Positions 40,802-49,829 of a stretch of 64,000 bases of DNA are shown piece by piece. Every line of letters begins with the position of its first letter. The stretch's first letter is position 1. The stretch lies in assembly GCA_022009815.1 (NCBI GenBank), contig CP091725.1, positions 930,001 through 994,000 of the forward strand. The letters are read 5' to 3'. The notes under the pieces were generated by a model, which did not search any database, was not told the origin of the DNA, and saw only the letters and a list, made by a program, of their open reading frames with translations. The translations under genes and the position numbers were made by a program. The stretch is from Bacteroidales bacterium. GTDB lineage: Bacteria > Bacteroidota > Bacteroidia > Bacteroidales > Muribaculaceae.

Positions 40802-41014
40802 TTATTTCTTCTTATCGGTATTATTGTCGACTGGCTTGTCGATTTCTTCTTTCACTTCGTTCATTCCATCCTTGAAGGAACGGATACCTTTTCCGATGCC
40901 GCGCATCAGTTCTGGAATCTTACGTCCTCCGAACAAAAGAAGAACCACCAAAGCGATGATTATAATCTCACCGCTGCCAATACCTCCCAAAAGACCTAAC
41001 AATTCGTTATTCAT
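40802..41014 (-). CDS. tatA: Sec-independent protein translocase TatA
   Basis: TatA forms the pore element of the Tat system. The 70-residue protein has one N-terminal membrane helix (GEIIIIALVVLLLFGGRKIP) followed by the amphipathic helix MRGIGKGIRSFKDGM and a charged tail. It leads a tatA-tatC-HAD operon. Confidence 0.94.
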   Translation of the reverse strand: MNNELLGLLGGIGSGEIIIIALVVLLLFGGRKIPELMRGIGKGIRSFKDGMNEVKEEIDKPVDNNTDKKK

Positions 41015-41034
41015 ATTTCTTGTTTTTTCAAGTA

Positions 41035-41042
41035 CAAAGATA
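41035..41042 (-). promoter_or_regulatory. Promoter of tatA-tatC-HAD
   Basis: The minus strand reads TATCTTTG, 20 bases before the tatA ATG. Confidence 0.7.
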
Positions 41043-41048
41043 GTGCAA

Positions 41049-41094
41049 GGTTCGGAAAAACATTCAAACTTGTTTGAAAATGTTTTCCCGAACC
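41049..41094. other. 46-bp imperfect palindrome upstream of tatA
   Basis: GGTTCGG pairs with CCGAACC, AAAACATT with AATGTTTT, and AAAC with GTTT around a short centre. It has no T tract on the minus strand, so it is not a clear terminator for the upstream ATPase. It may be a regulatory palindrome or the end of a lost element. Confidence 0.5.
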
Positions 41095-41164
41095 GCCGCC
41101 ATTCTTATCATTTCGGCGGAATATGCCGTATTTTGCGCCTTGAAACAATGGCAACGTTGGCTAT

Positions 41165-41201
41165 CGCCGCAGAGCGATGACTCTTTGTCGTAACCCGGCG
41201 C
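41165..41201. repeat. Partial copy of dispersed repeat R1
   Basis: The segment CGCCGCAGAGCGATGACTCT followed by TTGTCGTAACCCGGCGC resembles the R1 copies at 22726 and 23071. Apart from this, 41095-41306 holds no supported feature. Confidence 0.5.
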
Positions 41202-41306
41202 ACTCGCGGTCAAAATCAGCCACAAAAGAACAGTCAAAATTTCAGTTTTTGCCGCTATTTTCCATCAAAATGCAAACACCTGATTATCAATCATAAACCA
41301 ACCACA

Positions 41307-41380
41307 TTTCCTCAGTTGGCGCATTTTTGTTTCCTCAGTTGGCGCATTTTCATTTCCTCAGTTGGCAAAAAACGCCAGCC
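41307..41380. repeat. 23-bp tandem array, downstream of ATPase C
   Basis: Two full 23-bp units (41307-41329, 41330-41352) beginning TTTCCTCAGTTGGCGCATTT are followed by a terminal variant unit (41353-41380) in which TTGGCG becomes TTGGCAAAAAACGCCAGCC. The first 42 bases equal the start of the upstream array at 42719, in the same orientation. Confidence 0.95.
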
Positions 41381-41397
41381 AAGACAAACTGTTTTGG

Positions 41398-42675
41398 TCA
41401 ATCTTTAAGGCATCCGATTGGCACAACATAAACACCATCCTTTCTACGATAGGCAAAATCGCCAGTACCAGTAAGAACCATTAAGAACGATGGTTCTTTC
41501 ATCTTGTCTGTATTTATTTTATCAACAAGGGCAAGAAGGTTCGACGCTCCCTCGTTGATTAATCGATCTCCTCCAAGCTTGATTTCCACAAGACCGTAGC
41601 GACCATTGCGAAGATGTATTACGGCATCACATTCAAGCCCACTCTTGTCTCTATAATGAAACACCTGTCCATCCAAAGCATCGGCAAATATACGGAGATC
41701 GCGCACACAAAGAGTTTCAAAAAACAAGCCCATCGTATTTAGGTCGTTGATTAGGTCTTTCGGGCCAAGACCCAAGACAGCCGTTCCAATTGATGGGTCT
41801 ATGAAATATCTGGTATTTGCTGTGCGTATGGCTGTTTTTGAGCGCAAATTCGGATTCCACGCTTCGCTATCTTCTATCACAAAAATTTTTCGAAGAGCAT
41901 CCAAATAACTACCTGCCGTTTTGATCCCTATTTCATTCTCATCATTTGTCATCATATCAGCAACGATTGTGCCTATCGTTGCTTGCGAACCTTGGTTCCG
42001 GGCATAGGAACGCATCAACAATCTCGTTGTTGTTATATTCCGGTTTGTGCCGTCAACCCGCGACACGTCTTTTTTTATTACGGCATCAACATAGTCAAAC
42101 GCTTGAGCAAGCGCGGCGTCTCCTTGCAAGCTGCAAGCGAAAGGCCATCCTCCACGACAAATCAAAAAAGCAATGTCGTCTATTCTTAGGCTATTCGTTG
42201 CAACAATGTTCTCGCGCGACTCAAACAAATGCGACAAACTTACTTTTCCATTTGACTCGCCCGACTCATATAGACTCATCGGTCGCATCGTCAACCAGCT
42301 GAACCTGCCTGTCCCGGAATGTTTCATGGATTCTTCATCCGAAGGAACGGCAGAACCCGTAAGTATGAATTGTCCGACCTGATGCCTATGGTCAACCTCA
42401 AACCTCATGGTGTCCCACAATTTTGGAGCCAACTGCCATTCATCAACAAGCCTTGGCGTATCACCTTCAAGCAAAATGCCTGGATCTATTTCAGCCATCT
42501 GCAAATTGGATTCAAACGAGGCTGGATTGTCCATATACAGGATGCTTCGTGCCTGTTGTTCCGCGGTTGTTGTCTTACCACACCATTTAGGGCCCTCTAT
42601 AAGAACCGCACCTTTACTCCTAAGTTTTTTCTCCAAAATGCCATCGGCTATCCTATGCTTGTATTCCATCTCCAT
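41398..42675 (-). CDS. AAA+ ATPase (AAA_14/DUF4143), copy C
   Basis: The intact 425-residue protein has Walker A EGPKWCGKTT (about residues 27-36), Walker B PRLVDEWQ, and sensor FILTGSAVP. The C-terminal PD-(D/E)XK-like site reads GLECDAVIHL...GLVEIKLGG with all key residues present. It is a close paralogue of the ATPase at 50338-51616. It lies between two matching 23-bp repeat arrays in the same orientation and has its own promoter. This arrangement, and its place between tatA and a PorT-like gene, suggest a mobile or recombinogenic cassette. The molecular role of the family is unsettled. Confidence 0.87.
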   Translation of the reverse strand: MEMEYKHRIADGILEKKLRSKGAVLIEGPKWCGKTTTAEQQARSILYMDNPASFESNLQMAEIDPGILLEGDTPRLVDEWQLAPKLWDTMRFEVDHRHQVGQFILTGSAVPSDEESMKHSGTGRFSWLTMRPMSLYESGESNGKVSLSHLFESRENIVATNSLRIDDIAFLICRGGWPFACSLQGDAALAQAFDYVDAVIKKDVSRVDGTNRNITTTRLLMRSYARNQGSQATIGTIVADMMTNDENEIGIKTAGSYLDALRKIFVIEDSEAWNPNLRSKTAIRTANTRYFIDPSIGTAVLGLGPKDLINDLNTMGLFFETLCVRDLRIFADALDGQVFHYRDKSGLECDAVIHLRNGRYGLVEIKLGGDRLINEGASNLLALVDKINTDKMKEPSFLMVLTGTGDFAYRRKDGVYVVPIGCLKD

Positions 42676-42694
42676 AAGTGACTGATTTAGACTG

Positions 42695-42702
42695 CAAATA
42701 TA
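42695..42702 (-). promoter_or_regulatory. Promoter of ATPase C, next to the repeat array
   Basis: The minus strand reads TATATTTG, 19 bases before the start. The 23-bp array begins 16 bases upstream of the box, where a regulator could act. Confidence 0.6.
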
Positions 42703-42718
42703 ATTATTTTTTTATACA

Positions 42719-42837
42719 TTTCCTCAGTTGGCGCATTTTTGTTTCCTCAGTTGGCGCGTTTTCGTTTCCTCAGTTGGCGCATTTTCGTTTCCTCAGTTGG
42801 CGCGTTTTCGTTTCCTCAGTTGGCAAAAACGCCAGCC
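42719..42837. repeat. 23-bp tandem array, upstream of ATPase C
   Basis: Four full units (42719, 42742, 42765, 42788) alternate between GCGCATTTT and GCGCGTTTT. A terminal unit (42811-42837) ends in TTGGCAAAAACGCCAGCC, as in the downstream array. No spacers are present. Confidence 0.95.
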
Positions 42838-42845
42838 GTAGGCAT

Positions 42846-42880
42846 AAAAAAATCGGGCAGACAGGCATCCTGTCCACCCG
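42846..42880 (-). terminator. Intrinsic terminator of the PorT-like gene
   Basis: CGGG..GACAGG pairs with CCTGTC..CCCG and is followed by seven T on the minus strand. It abuts the repeat array. Confidence 0.82.
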
Positions 42881-42902
42881 GGAAAAGTTATGTCTTTATT
42901 TT

Positions 42903-43502
42903 TTAGAATTTATATCCTACGTTGAAAAACAAGGCAATGTTGTAAGCCTTTGTGTTGTCTGCAATATGCAGGAAGCCGTAGCGGGTGTCAAGTCCTACAA
43001 GGAATCGGTCGAACTCCAATCCGAGGCCGATGCCCATACCCATATCAAATCGGTTCAAACCATCGTCGCCGAATGTTTTTTCCGACACACTTTCACCACG
43101 ATAAGACGCTTTTGTCTTGCCGCCTACACCGACTGCGAGATACGGACCGGCATTAAACACCACATCGGCGTTCTTCAAACCGAAACGCATTGTTCCCATC
43201 AATGGCACCTCAAGATACATTTGGTTTACGTGTGTGTCAAGATCTTTGGCAATGTCCTTTGTATCAACATTTGTTCCTATCTGTTCGAAGTTCACACCTG
43301 TGCGGAAGCCGAAGCGTCCCTGAATCGGCATATCCACGCCAAGGCCAACACGATAGGCGAAACGTGGAGATGTGCCTGATGAGTGGTCGCCAACCCATGT
43401 TGATGTGCCTACTCCGGCATTTATACTCAACGCAACATCCTGCGCGTTCATTCCAATCACTGCACTTACGATTAAAATCGCTGATAAGATAAATTTTTTC
43501 AT
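42903..43502 (-). CDS. Outer-membrane beta-barrel protein, PorT-like
   Basis: The 199-residue protein from the ATG at 43502 has a signal peptide (KKFILSAILIVSAVIGMNAQ). Alternating strands of a small barrel follow (SINAGVGTSTWVGDHSSG, RVGLGVDMPI, FRTGVNFEQIGT) with a C-terminal aromatic residue (NVGYKF). It fits the OMP_b-brl_2/PorT-like family common in Bacteroidota. The longer open frame from 43568 lacks a signal at its start and was not used. Its role is unknown. Confidence 0.8.
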   Translation of the reverse strand: MKKFILSAILIVSAVIGMNAQDVALSINAGVGTSTWVGDHSSGTSPRFAYRVGLGVDMPIQGRFGFRTGVNFEQIGTNVDTKDIAKDLDTHVNQMYLEVPLMGTMRFGLKNADVVFNAGPYLAVGVGGKTKASYRGESVSEKTFGDDGLNRFDMGMGIGLGLEFDRFLVGLDTRYGFLHIADNTKAYNIALFFNVGYKF

Positions 43503-43601
43503 AAAATTTTGTTTTAGTTTGGTCTTATGTCCAAAGAACATCCCACTGGCTTTTTTGTTCAGCACCAAAAGACCAATATACCAAGAAATACGACTAATCG
43601 A

Positions 43602-44868
43602 CTATTTTGCGGCCAGCATCTTGTGTCCGGCGAGGCAATAGAGGCATTTGTGGGGCAGACAATAGGCGTTGCGCAGCTGTATCACCGCCTGCGACACCAT
43701 GGCATTGTCAATCTTCATGCCGGCGTTGCCAAACATTGTGGTGATATGGTTGTGTTCTGGTTTTAGATTCTCAAGCAAGGCAACGGCTCGTTCCGTCCAA
43801 TCGTAGTCGTCGGCGGTTTCGGCATACGTGTAGTAGAGCGGTGCGACGGTGTTGATTAGCACGATGTCGACGCTGCTGCGCCCAAAGGCTGCCTGCGTTT
43901 CCTGGCTCTCGCGTCCGAATGTGTAATGGTTGCTCCAATAGCCAGTGAGCGTCACGCTGAAAAGGTCGCGGAGACGCTGCTCGTCGCCTTTGGCTTCAAG
44001 CAGGTCTGCCATCAGGCGGAAGCCGTCGTGCACAAAATGGGCAAGCAGGGCGATGCGGCGCCACGGGAAGTTCTGCGGACGCATACGGAATGCCTTCCAC
44101 ACAAGTCCTTCAGGGCGGCGCAGTGAGAATTTGGTGCTGAGAAACGCATATTCGCGCTGCAATTGCTCTTGATAGCGGTCGGTGGCTGGACGGTCGAGCA
44201 GTCCTGCCTGCCCGAAACAGCGCTTCAAGCTGCAGCAATGAGTCGGCGTGCTTGTGCAGCAGGTTGAGCGGAAGGCTTTTGGCAAGCAGTTCGAAGGCAT
44301 CGCTGTTGGTGCCGAATCCGATGGTGCGTGCGAGCGTGACGTAGCAGGTGTCTTCCCAACTGCCGTGGAAACGGTCCAGCAAGCCCTTCACGCGGCGGCT
44401 CTTGTCGGCAAGCCGCTCGAAGATGAGCGACTGCACCCATTCCGCCACATCGAGACTTGTCATTTCGCGTATCACCTGGCGGCATGGCAATTCCACGGTG
44501 GAATTCACGAGCGCGGCATAGCGGTCGGCGATTTCTGCGGTGCATTCCATCACCATTTGCGGGATGCGCTCGCCGTTGGCGCGCACCACCGGAGCGTCGT
44601 CTTTTGCCACTACGTGCAGCACAACGGTATCGTATGCCGGATCGTCGTCGTGCCCATGGCGGTGCCAGTCGGAGGCGCGATAGTGAATTTCCACGTTTCC
44701 CGCCCACAGACAGCCGTCAATCTCCACCTTGGCATTGAAGAAGTCGGGGCCGGCGTCTGTGTTGCGCCTGCCCGGGTCGATGACACGCACACGGCGTCCG
44801 TCGTTGGTGGCGAGCTCGCGCGCGCCCCACAGACGGTGTTCCCACATATATTGCATCAGCATTTCCAT
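43602..44868 (-). CDS. DUF2851 family protein (one frameshift)
   Basis: The repaired product is 422 residues. It begins EMLMQYMWEHRLWGARELAT and carries NTDAGPDFFNAKVEIDGCLW and GNVEIHYRASDWHRHGHDDD, signature segments of DUF2851. A break near 44212 (EALF/FGQAGLLDRP) is repaired by two T in a TTT run. The family is widespread in Bacteroidota with no assigned function. The gene follows the epimerase by 20 bases. Confidence 0.85.
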
Positions 44869-44888
44869 GGCAAAAGTCGATTGAGTGT

Positions 44889-45899
44889 CTACAGCCAGCC
44901 GTTGTCGCAATACCAGCGTATGGTTTCTTCCAGACCCTGACGCAGGTCGTAGCGCGGATGGTAGCCGAAGTCGTTGACAGCGGGCGTGATGTCGCACGTC
45001 CAGTTGCGCTGGCGCAGGATTTTATATTTGTCACGGTTGAGTGTGCTTGCCTTGCCCTTTGCAGCGGCAATGCGTTCGGCAATGGCGCATACTATCCCTA
45101 CAATCCACAACGGGGCTTTCACGGGGACCACAAACCGCTTGCCAAGCAGATGCTTGACGATGCTGCGGAATTCGCTCTGGGTGTATGTTTTGCCGTCGGT
45201 GAGCAGATACGACTTGCGGCGCACGCCGGATTCCAGCGCGTCAAACACCGCTGACGCAAGATCCTTGACATAGACAAACGTGAGCAGTTGGCGACGGTAG
45301 CCTACGCTGAAGTCAAAGCCTTGCGCTATCGACTTAACCATCAGATAATAATCACGCTCGTGCGGACCGTAGACTCCCGTAGGGCGCATGACTATATACG
45401 GAAAGCCGGCTATCGACTGCAGATAGGTCTCGGCTTTGAGTTTCGACAAGCCGTATTTTGTATTTGCCATCGGTATGCTGTCAGCCGTGAAGGGCGTGTA
45501 GCCTTTCTCATCGCCCACACCGAGCACTCCCATCGAACTCATCATAACGAATCCGTCGGGCACGGCATCGAGCGAGCGCAACGTGTCGACAAGCAGCCGC
45601 AGACAACCGTAGTTCACACGGTTGAAGTCGTTGAAATTGACACATTTGGTAGCGCCGAGATTGTGCACCACATAGTCCCACGCGCCATGCTGCCGCAATT
45701 GGGCTTCGATGGTGGATTTGAATTTATCCCCGTCGGTAAAGTCGAGTTCCACGAAATTGATGCGGCTGTCTTTCAGAAACTCACGCGATGTGGTGGCTCT
45801 GACCGCCGCCCACACGTCGTAGCCGCGCCTCAACGCCTCCTCGACAATAAATCCGCCGATAAATCCACCGGCGCCTGTGACCAATACCTTTTTTGTCAT
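44889..45899 (-). CDS. NAD-dependent epimerase/dehydratase (extended SDR)
   Basis: The 336-residue protein has the Rossmann motif VTGAGGFIGGFIVEEA and the catalytic SSMGVLG and YGLSK (Tyr-x-x-x-Lys). The VMRPTGVYGPHERDYYLMVK segment is typical of extended short-chain dehydrogenases acting on nucleotide sugars or steroids. A C-terminal hydrophobic stretch (APLWIVGIVCAIAERIAA) is present. It is located 28 bases after dnaX. The substrate cannot be told from sequence. Confidence 0.87.
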   Translation of the reverse strand: MTKKVLVTGAGGFIGGFIVEEALRRGYDVWAAVRATTSREFLKDSRINFVELDFTDGDKFKSTIEAQLRQHGAWDYVVHNLGATKCVNFNDFNRVNYGCLRLLVDTLRSLDAVPDGFVMMSSMGVLGVGDEKGYTPFTADSIPMANTKYGLSKLKAETYLQSIAGFPYIVMRPTGVYGPHERDYYLMVKSIAQGFDFSVGYRRQLLTFVYVKDLASAVFDALESGVRRKSYLLTDGKTYTQSEFRSIVKHLLGKRFVVPVKAPLWIVGIVCAIAERIAAAKGKASTLNRDKYKILRQRNWTCDITPAVNDFGYHPRYDLRQGLEETIRWYCDNGWL

Positions 45900-45927
45900 T
45901 CTATGTTGTTTGCCGCCGCGCCATCGA

Positions 45928-47726
45928 TTAGGCGAGGCTTAGTTGATATTTCTTTATAAACTCGAGCACTTTGGGATTGCGTTCCGCAGCCTCTTTCATA
46001 AGCTCTGTCTGATTCCAGATTTTTTCGCCAGGCTGACGCTCTCTCACCTTCACCGAGAGCATGACGCTGTCGTTGCTCACGAAGTTGCGGAGCGACTGGA
46101 GAATGTCGGGCATAAACGACTCGATTTTATCCTTCTGCGCCGGATTGTCGACAACAAACTCATAATGGAAAGGCTCGCCTGTGGCACTCGGAAATCCCTT
46201 GATCATAGCGTTGTAGAGCATCGCCTCTTTTTCATGCTGACGCACAAACTCGCGCCATCCTTCCCGAAAAGCGTCGTCGGTATAAGCCTCACTGCGCGGA
46301 GAATTCAGCGGCCGGATGTCATTTTTTTTTTCAGACTCGGCGGCATTGTTGCCTGACGGCTGCTGACTTTGTGGCACGGCAGTGCCGGAAATAGGTGCCT
46401 TTATCGACACCGACGACAAGCCTGCCACCTTGCCGCCGGGCGTTGCCTGAGGGCGTGGTGCCGGTGCTGGCCGCACCGGACGCACGGGCCGCGCTACAGG
46501 CGCCTGCGGTTGCGGAGCCGCCTGAACCGGTTGCGGTGCTGGCGCGGGAGCTGCCTGGCGCTGCGGTGCCGGTGCAGCAGGGGCTGCCGGAGCAACCTTT
46601 CTCAGCGGTTGCGGAGCGGTTGGAGCGGCGGTCTCTCCGCCAAAGAGTTGGCATATCTTGATAAGCGTAAGTTCGACAATGAAACGCTTGTTGGTTGCAT
46701 TGATATAGTTAAGGTCGCACGTGTTGCAGAGATCCATAGCCTGATACAGCTTGCCGAGCGGACAGCGTGCCGCCTGCTGCTTGTAGCGTTCCGCTATCTC
46801 GCCTGTCACTTCCATCAGCGGCACCAGTTCCGGCGAGTGGGCCACGACAAGTTCGCGCAGATGCGCCGCGACACCGTTGATAAACACCCTCGAGTCAAAA
46901 CCGTGGTCGCGCACGTCTTTGTAGACGAGGAGCGACTGCTCGACATTGTTGTCGGCAAAAGCGTCGACAAGACGGAAATAATAGTCGTAGTCAAGGACGT
47001 TGAGATTGTCGATGGCGGCACGATAGGTGATGTTGCCCATCGATGCGGCTGCCACCTGGTCGAATATCGACAGGGCGTCGCGCATAGCGCCGTCGGCCTT
47101 CTGCGCTATCACGTTAAGAGCCTCCGGCTCGGTTGTGTAACCCTCATGGTCGGCAACATATTTCAGCTGCTCGGCGATGTCGGAGGGCGTGATGCGCTGG
47201 AAGTCATATTTCTGGCATCGAGAAAGAATCGTTGGCAGAATTCTGCCGTTCCGTGGTGGCAAGAATGAAAATCACGTATTTAGGCGGCTCCTCAAGCGTC
47301 TTCAAAAAGGCGTTGAACGCCGCAGCGGAAAGCATGTGGACCTCATCGACGATAAACACGCGGTAACGGCCCGTGACTGGCGGCACCAACACTTGGTCGG
47401 TAAGCTGGCGGATGTCGTCGACGCTGTTATTTGACGCGGCGTCGAGCTCAATGATGTTGAGCGACCGCTGCTCGTTGAACGCGCGACACGACTCGCACTC
47501 GTTGCAAGGCTCGCCGTCGGCCGTCAGATGCTCACAGTTGATGGCTTTCGCAAAGATGCGTGCCATCGTTGTCTTGCCCACACCGCGCTGCCCGCAGAAC
47601 AGGTAGGAATGCGCCAGACGTCCCGACTTGACGGCGTTTCAGCGTGTTGACGAGAGCATGTTGACCCACCACCGACTTGAACGTCGAAGGGCGGTATTTT
47701 CTTGCCGATACTATATAACTTTCCAT
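45928..47726 (-). CDS. dnaX: DNA polymerase III subunit gamma/tau (two frameshifts)
   Basis: This is the clamp-loader ATPase. After MESYIVSARKYRPSTFKSVV, the zinc-binding Cys cluster (CEHLTADGEPCNECESC) and DEVHMLS are visible. Walker A (GQRGVGKTTMA) comes into frame when two A are added near 47637. A second break near 47240, between ATTE and ILPTILSRCQKYDF, could not be repaired uniquely. Domain III and an Ala/Pro-rich linker (APAAPAAPAPQRQAAPAPAP) precede the C-terminal tau-like part. About 600 residues. As an essential gene it cannot really be broken twice, which supports sequencing error. Confidence 0.9.
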
Positions 47727-47730
47727 ATGA

Positions 47731-47738
47731 CAAAGATA
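47731..47738 (-). promoter_or_regulatory. Promoter of dnaX, immediately before the start codon
   Basis: The minus strand reads TATCTTTG and ends 4 bases before the ATG at 47726, so transcription may begin at or within the start codon. Confidence 0.5.
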
Positions 47739-47813
47739 ACTTTTTTTTCGCTTTCCACAGTCAAAATCAATTTAAAAACGACACGGCATTGCAGACAGTT
47801 GCGGAAAAATCGT

Positions 47814-47821
47814 TATTTTTG
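47814..47821 (+). promoter_or_regulatory. Promoter of recF-DUF721
   Basis: TATTTTTG matches the consensus 5 bases before the recF ATG; the leader would be very short. Confidence 0.5.
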
Positions 47822-47826
47822 CACTT

Positions 47827-48928
47827 ATGATACTGTCGAAACTGTCGATATTGAACTATAAGAACATCGCCGAGGCAACACTCGAATTTTCCCCGAAGGT
47901 GAATTGCCTGCTGGGCAACAACGGTATGGGCAAAACCAACGTGCTCGACGCGATTTTCTATCTCAGTTTCTGTCAAAGCAGCCTCGCGCGAACCGACGCA
48001 ACAACCGTGCGCTACGGCGAAGAGTTCATGCTGCTGCAGGGCGAGTATGTGCGGAGCGGAAAAACGGAGCAGATTTCGTGCGCGCTGCAGCGCGGAAAGA
48101 AGAAATCCGTGAAACGCAACGGGAAGGAATACCGCCGGCAGAGCGAACACATCGGGCTGCTCCCGCTTGTGATGGTCACTCCGAGCGACTGGAATCTTAT
48201 CGCCGGCGGCAGCGAGGAGCGGCGACGACTGATCGACCGGATAATATCGCAGGGAAACCACGAATATCTGGAGCAGCTGATTGGCTACAACCGTGCGCTC
48301 GAACAGCGCAACGCGATGCTGAAACAGGGCATCGCCGACCCTCTGTTGCTCGAAACCGTCGACACTTTCCTTTGCCATGCAGCGGCAGCCATCCACAAGG
48401 CTCGCCAGCAATGGATTGAAAGGTTCACTCCAATCTTCATGCGCTACTACAACACAATCTCCGACAGCAACGAGCAGGTGAGGCTCGACTACCGCAGCGT
48501 GCTCAACACTCAGACAATGGCGGAAGTGCTGCGTCAGAATCTGGAACGCGACCGCGTGCTTGGACACACGTCGATGGGCGTGCACCGCGACGACATCGAG
48601 CTGATGCTCGGCGACGAGCTGATGCGCCGCACGGGCTCGCAGGGACAGTGCAAGACCTACACAATCGCGCTGCGCCTCGCCCAGTTCGACTTTCTGAAAA
48701 CGGAATGCGGACAGACTCCGATTCTGCTGCTTGACGATATTTGACAAACTTGACGCAAACCGCGTGGCAAACATTATGCGCATCGTGTCGGAACCGGCTT
48801 TCGGGCAGATTTTTGTGTCAGACACCAACCGCCAGCACCTCGACGAGACTGTGGAGGCGGTGGGTAGCGATTACCGCATTTTCACGGTCGACAACGGTGT
48901 GTGCCGACAGGAAGGAGGCATGCAATGA
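47827..48928 (+). CDS. recF: DNA replication/repair protein RecF (one frameshift)
   Basis: RecF loads RecA at gaps with RecO and RecR. The N-terminus reads LSKLSILNYKNIAEATLEFS, and Walker A is GNNGMGKTNVLDAI. The signature GSQGQCKTYTIALRLAQ and Walker B LLLDDIFDKLDANRV follow. The last spans a break near 48740 that is repaired by two T in a TTT run, giving 367 residues, the family length. The stop overlaps the next ATG (ATGA). Confidence 0.93.
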
Positions 48929-49263
48929 AACGCCGCGACCCCGTGCTCTTAGGCGACGTGATGCGCCAGTTTCTCGACCCTGCGGCTCTCGACGACAATG
49001 CCAACCAGCAACGCCTTGTGGCCTTCTGGCCCGACGTGGTGGGCGAATACATCAACCGGCAGACGGTACGCCGCTGGATAAAAGACCGCGTGCTGCATGT
49101 GGTCATCGTTTCCGCTCCGCTGCGCAACGAGCTGATGCTCAACCGCAGCCATTTGGTGAAACGCCTGAATGAAATCACAGGAGCCGATGTCATCTCCGAC
49201 ATCGTTTCCACTGAAAACAAAAACGAGACGGCAGCCCGTAAAAATGAGCCTCCGTCTCGTTAA
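48925..49263 (+). CDS. DUF721 (DciA-like) protein
   Basis: The 112-residue product starts at the ATG overlapping the recF stop, preceded by a GGAGG-like sequence that is rare in this genome. PVLLGDVMRQFLDPAAL and AFWPDVVGEYINRQT match the DUF721/DciA KH-like domain. DciA proteins help load replicative helicase (family knowledge), and the position after recF fits a replication role. A terminator overlaps its end. Confidence 0.82.
   Translation: MKRRDPVLLGDVMRQFLDPAALDDNANQQRLVAFWPDVVGEYINRQTVRRWIKDRVLHVVIVSAPLRNELMLNRSHLVKRLNEITGADVISDIVSTENKNETAARKNEPPSR
49222..49261. terminator. Bidirectional terminator between DUF721 and ribH
   Basis: AACGAGACGG pairs with CCGTCTCGTT. The T tail is strong on the minus strand (ribH side) and weak on the plus strand. 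Confidence 0.8.
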
Positions 49264-49281
49264 ATTCTTTGTCACTTCCGC

Positions 49282-49776
49282 TTATTCCTGACGCATGCGG
49301 CGAGTGAAGTCAGCCATCTTTATAGCCACCTCGGCAGCCTCCGCGCCCTTGTTGCCAAGCGCACCGCCGGCACGCTCGAGCGCCTGCTCCTCATTGTCGG
49401 TGGTAAGCACGCCAAACACAACCGGCACCTCGCCGTTTGCATTCAACTGAGCCACGCCTTGAGTCACACTGTCGCAAACATAGTCGAAATGCGGTGTGCC
49501 GCCACGAATCACGCAGCCAATCACAATCACTGCCTCGACATTTACATTGTCGATCATGCACGCCGCGCCATAAGTAAGCTCCACCGTGCCTGGCACATGC
49601 TCAACGAGGATATTGTCGTCGGTGTAGCCCTCGGCGTGAAACACATCGAGCGCGCCCTTCAACAAAGCCTCCGTCACTTGTGGATTCCACTCAGCCACGA
49701 CAATTCCGACGCTGAAACCGTCCAATTTTGGCAAATTAGCCTTATGCCCTTCCTGGGCTCTCAATTCTGTTGACAT
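49282..49776 (-). CDS. ribH: 6,7-dimethyl-8-ribityllumazine synthase
   Basis: The enzyme catalyses the penultimate step of riboflavin synthesis. The 164-residue product from MSTELRAQEG contains VVAEWNPQVTEALLKGA, EHVPGTVELTYGA, GCVIRGGTPHFDYVCDS with the catalytic His, and PVVFGVLTTDNEEQALER. The promoter at 49805-49812 excludes the longer frame beginning at 49833. Confidence 0.95.
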   Translation of the reverse strand: MSTELRAQEGHKANLPKLDGFSVGIVVAEWNPQVTEALLKGALDVFHAEGYTDDNILVEHVPGTVELTYGAACMIDNVNVEAVIVIGCVIRGGTPHFDYVCDSVTQGVAQLNANGEVPVVFGVLTTDNEEQALERAGGALGNKGAEAAEVAIKMADFTRRMRQE

Positions 49777-49804
49777 AGTATGTACGTTTTTTTGTTTCGC
49801 TCTA

Positions 49805-49812
49805 CAAAGGTA
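49805..49812 (-). promoter_or_regulatory. Promoter of ribH
   Basis: The minus strand reads TACCTTTG, 28 bases before the ribH ATG. Confidence 0.65.
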
Positions 49813-49829
49813 ATGCAAAATAAAATAAC

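Noticed and set aside
41307..42837. Repeat arrays as CRISPR
   Set aside because: Units are directly adjacent with no spacers, the 23-bp period is too short, and no cas genes occur in the window.
46369..47268. Plus-strand open frames opposite dnaX
   Set aside because: They reflect the Ala/Pro-rich linker and GC-rich codons of dnaX read in antisense.
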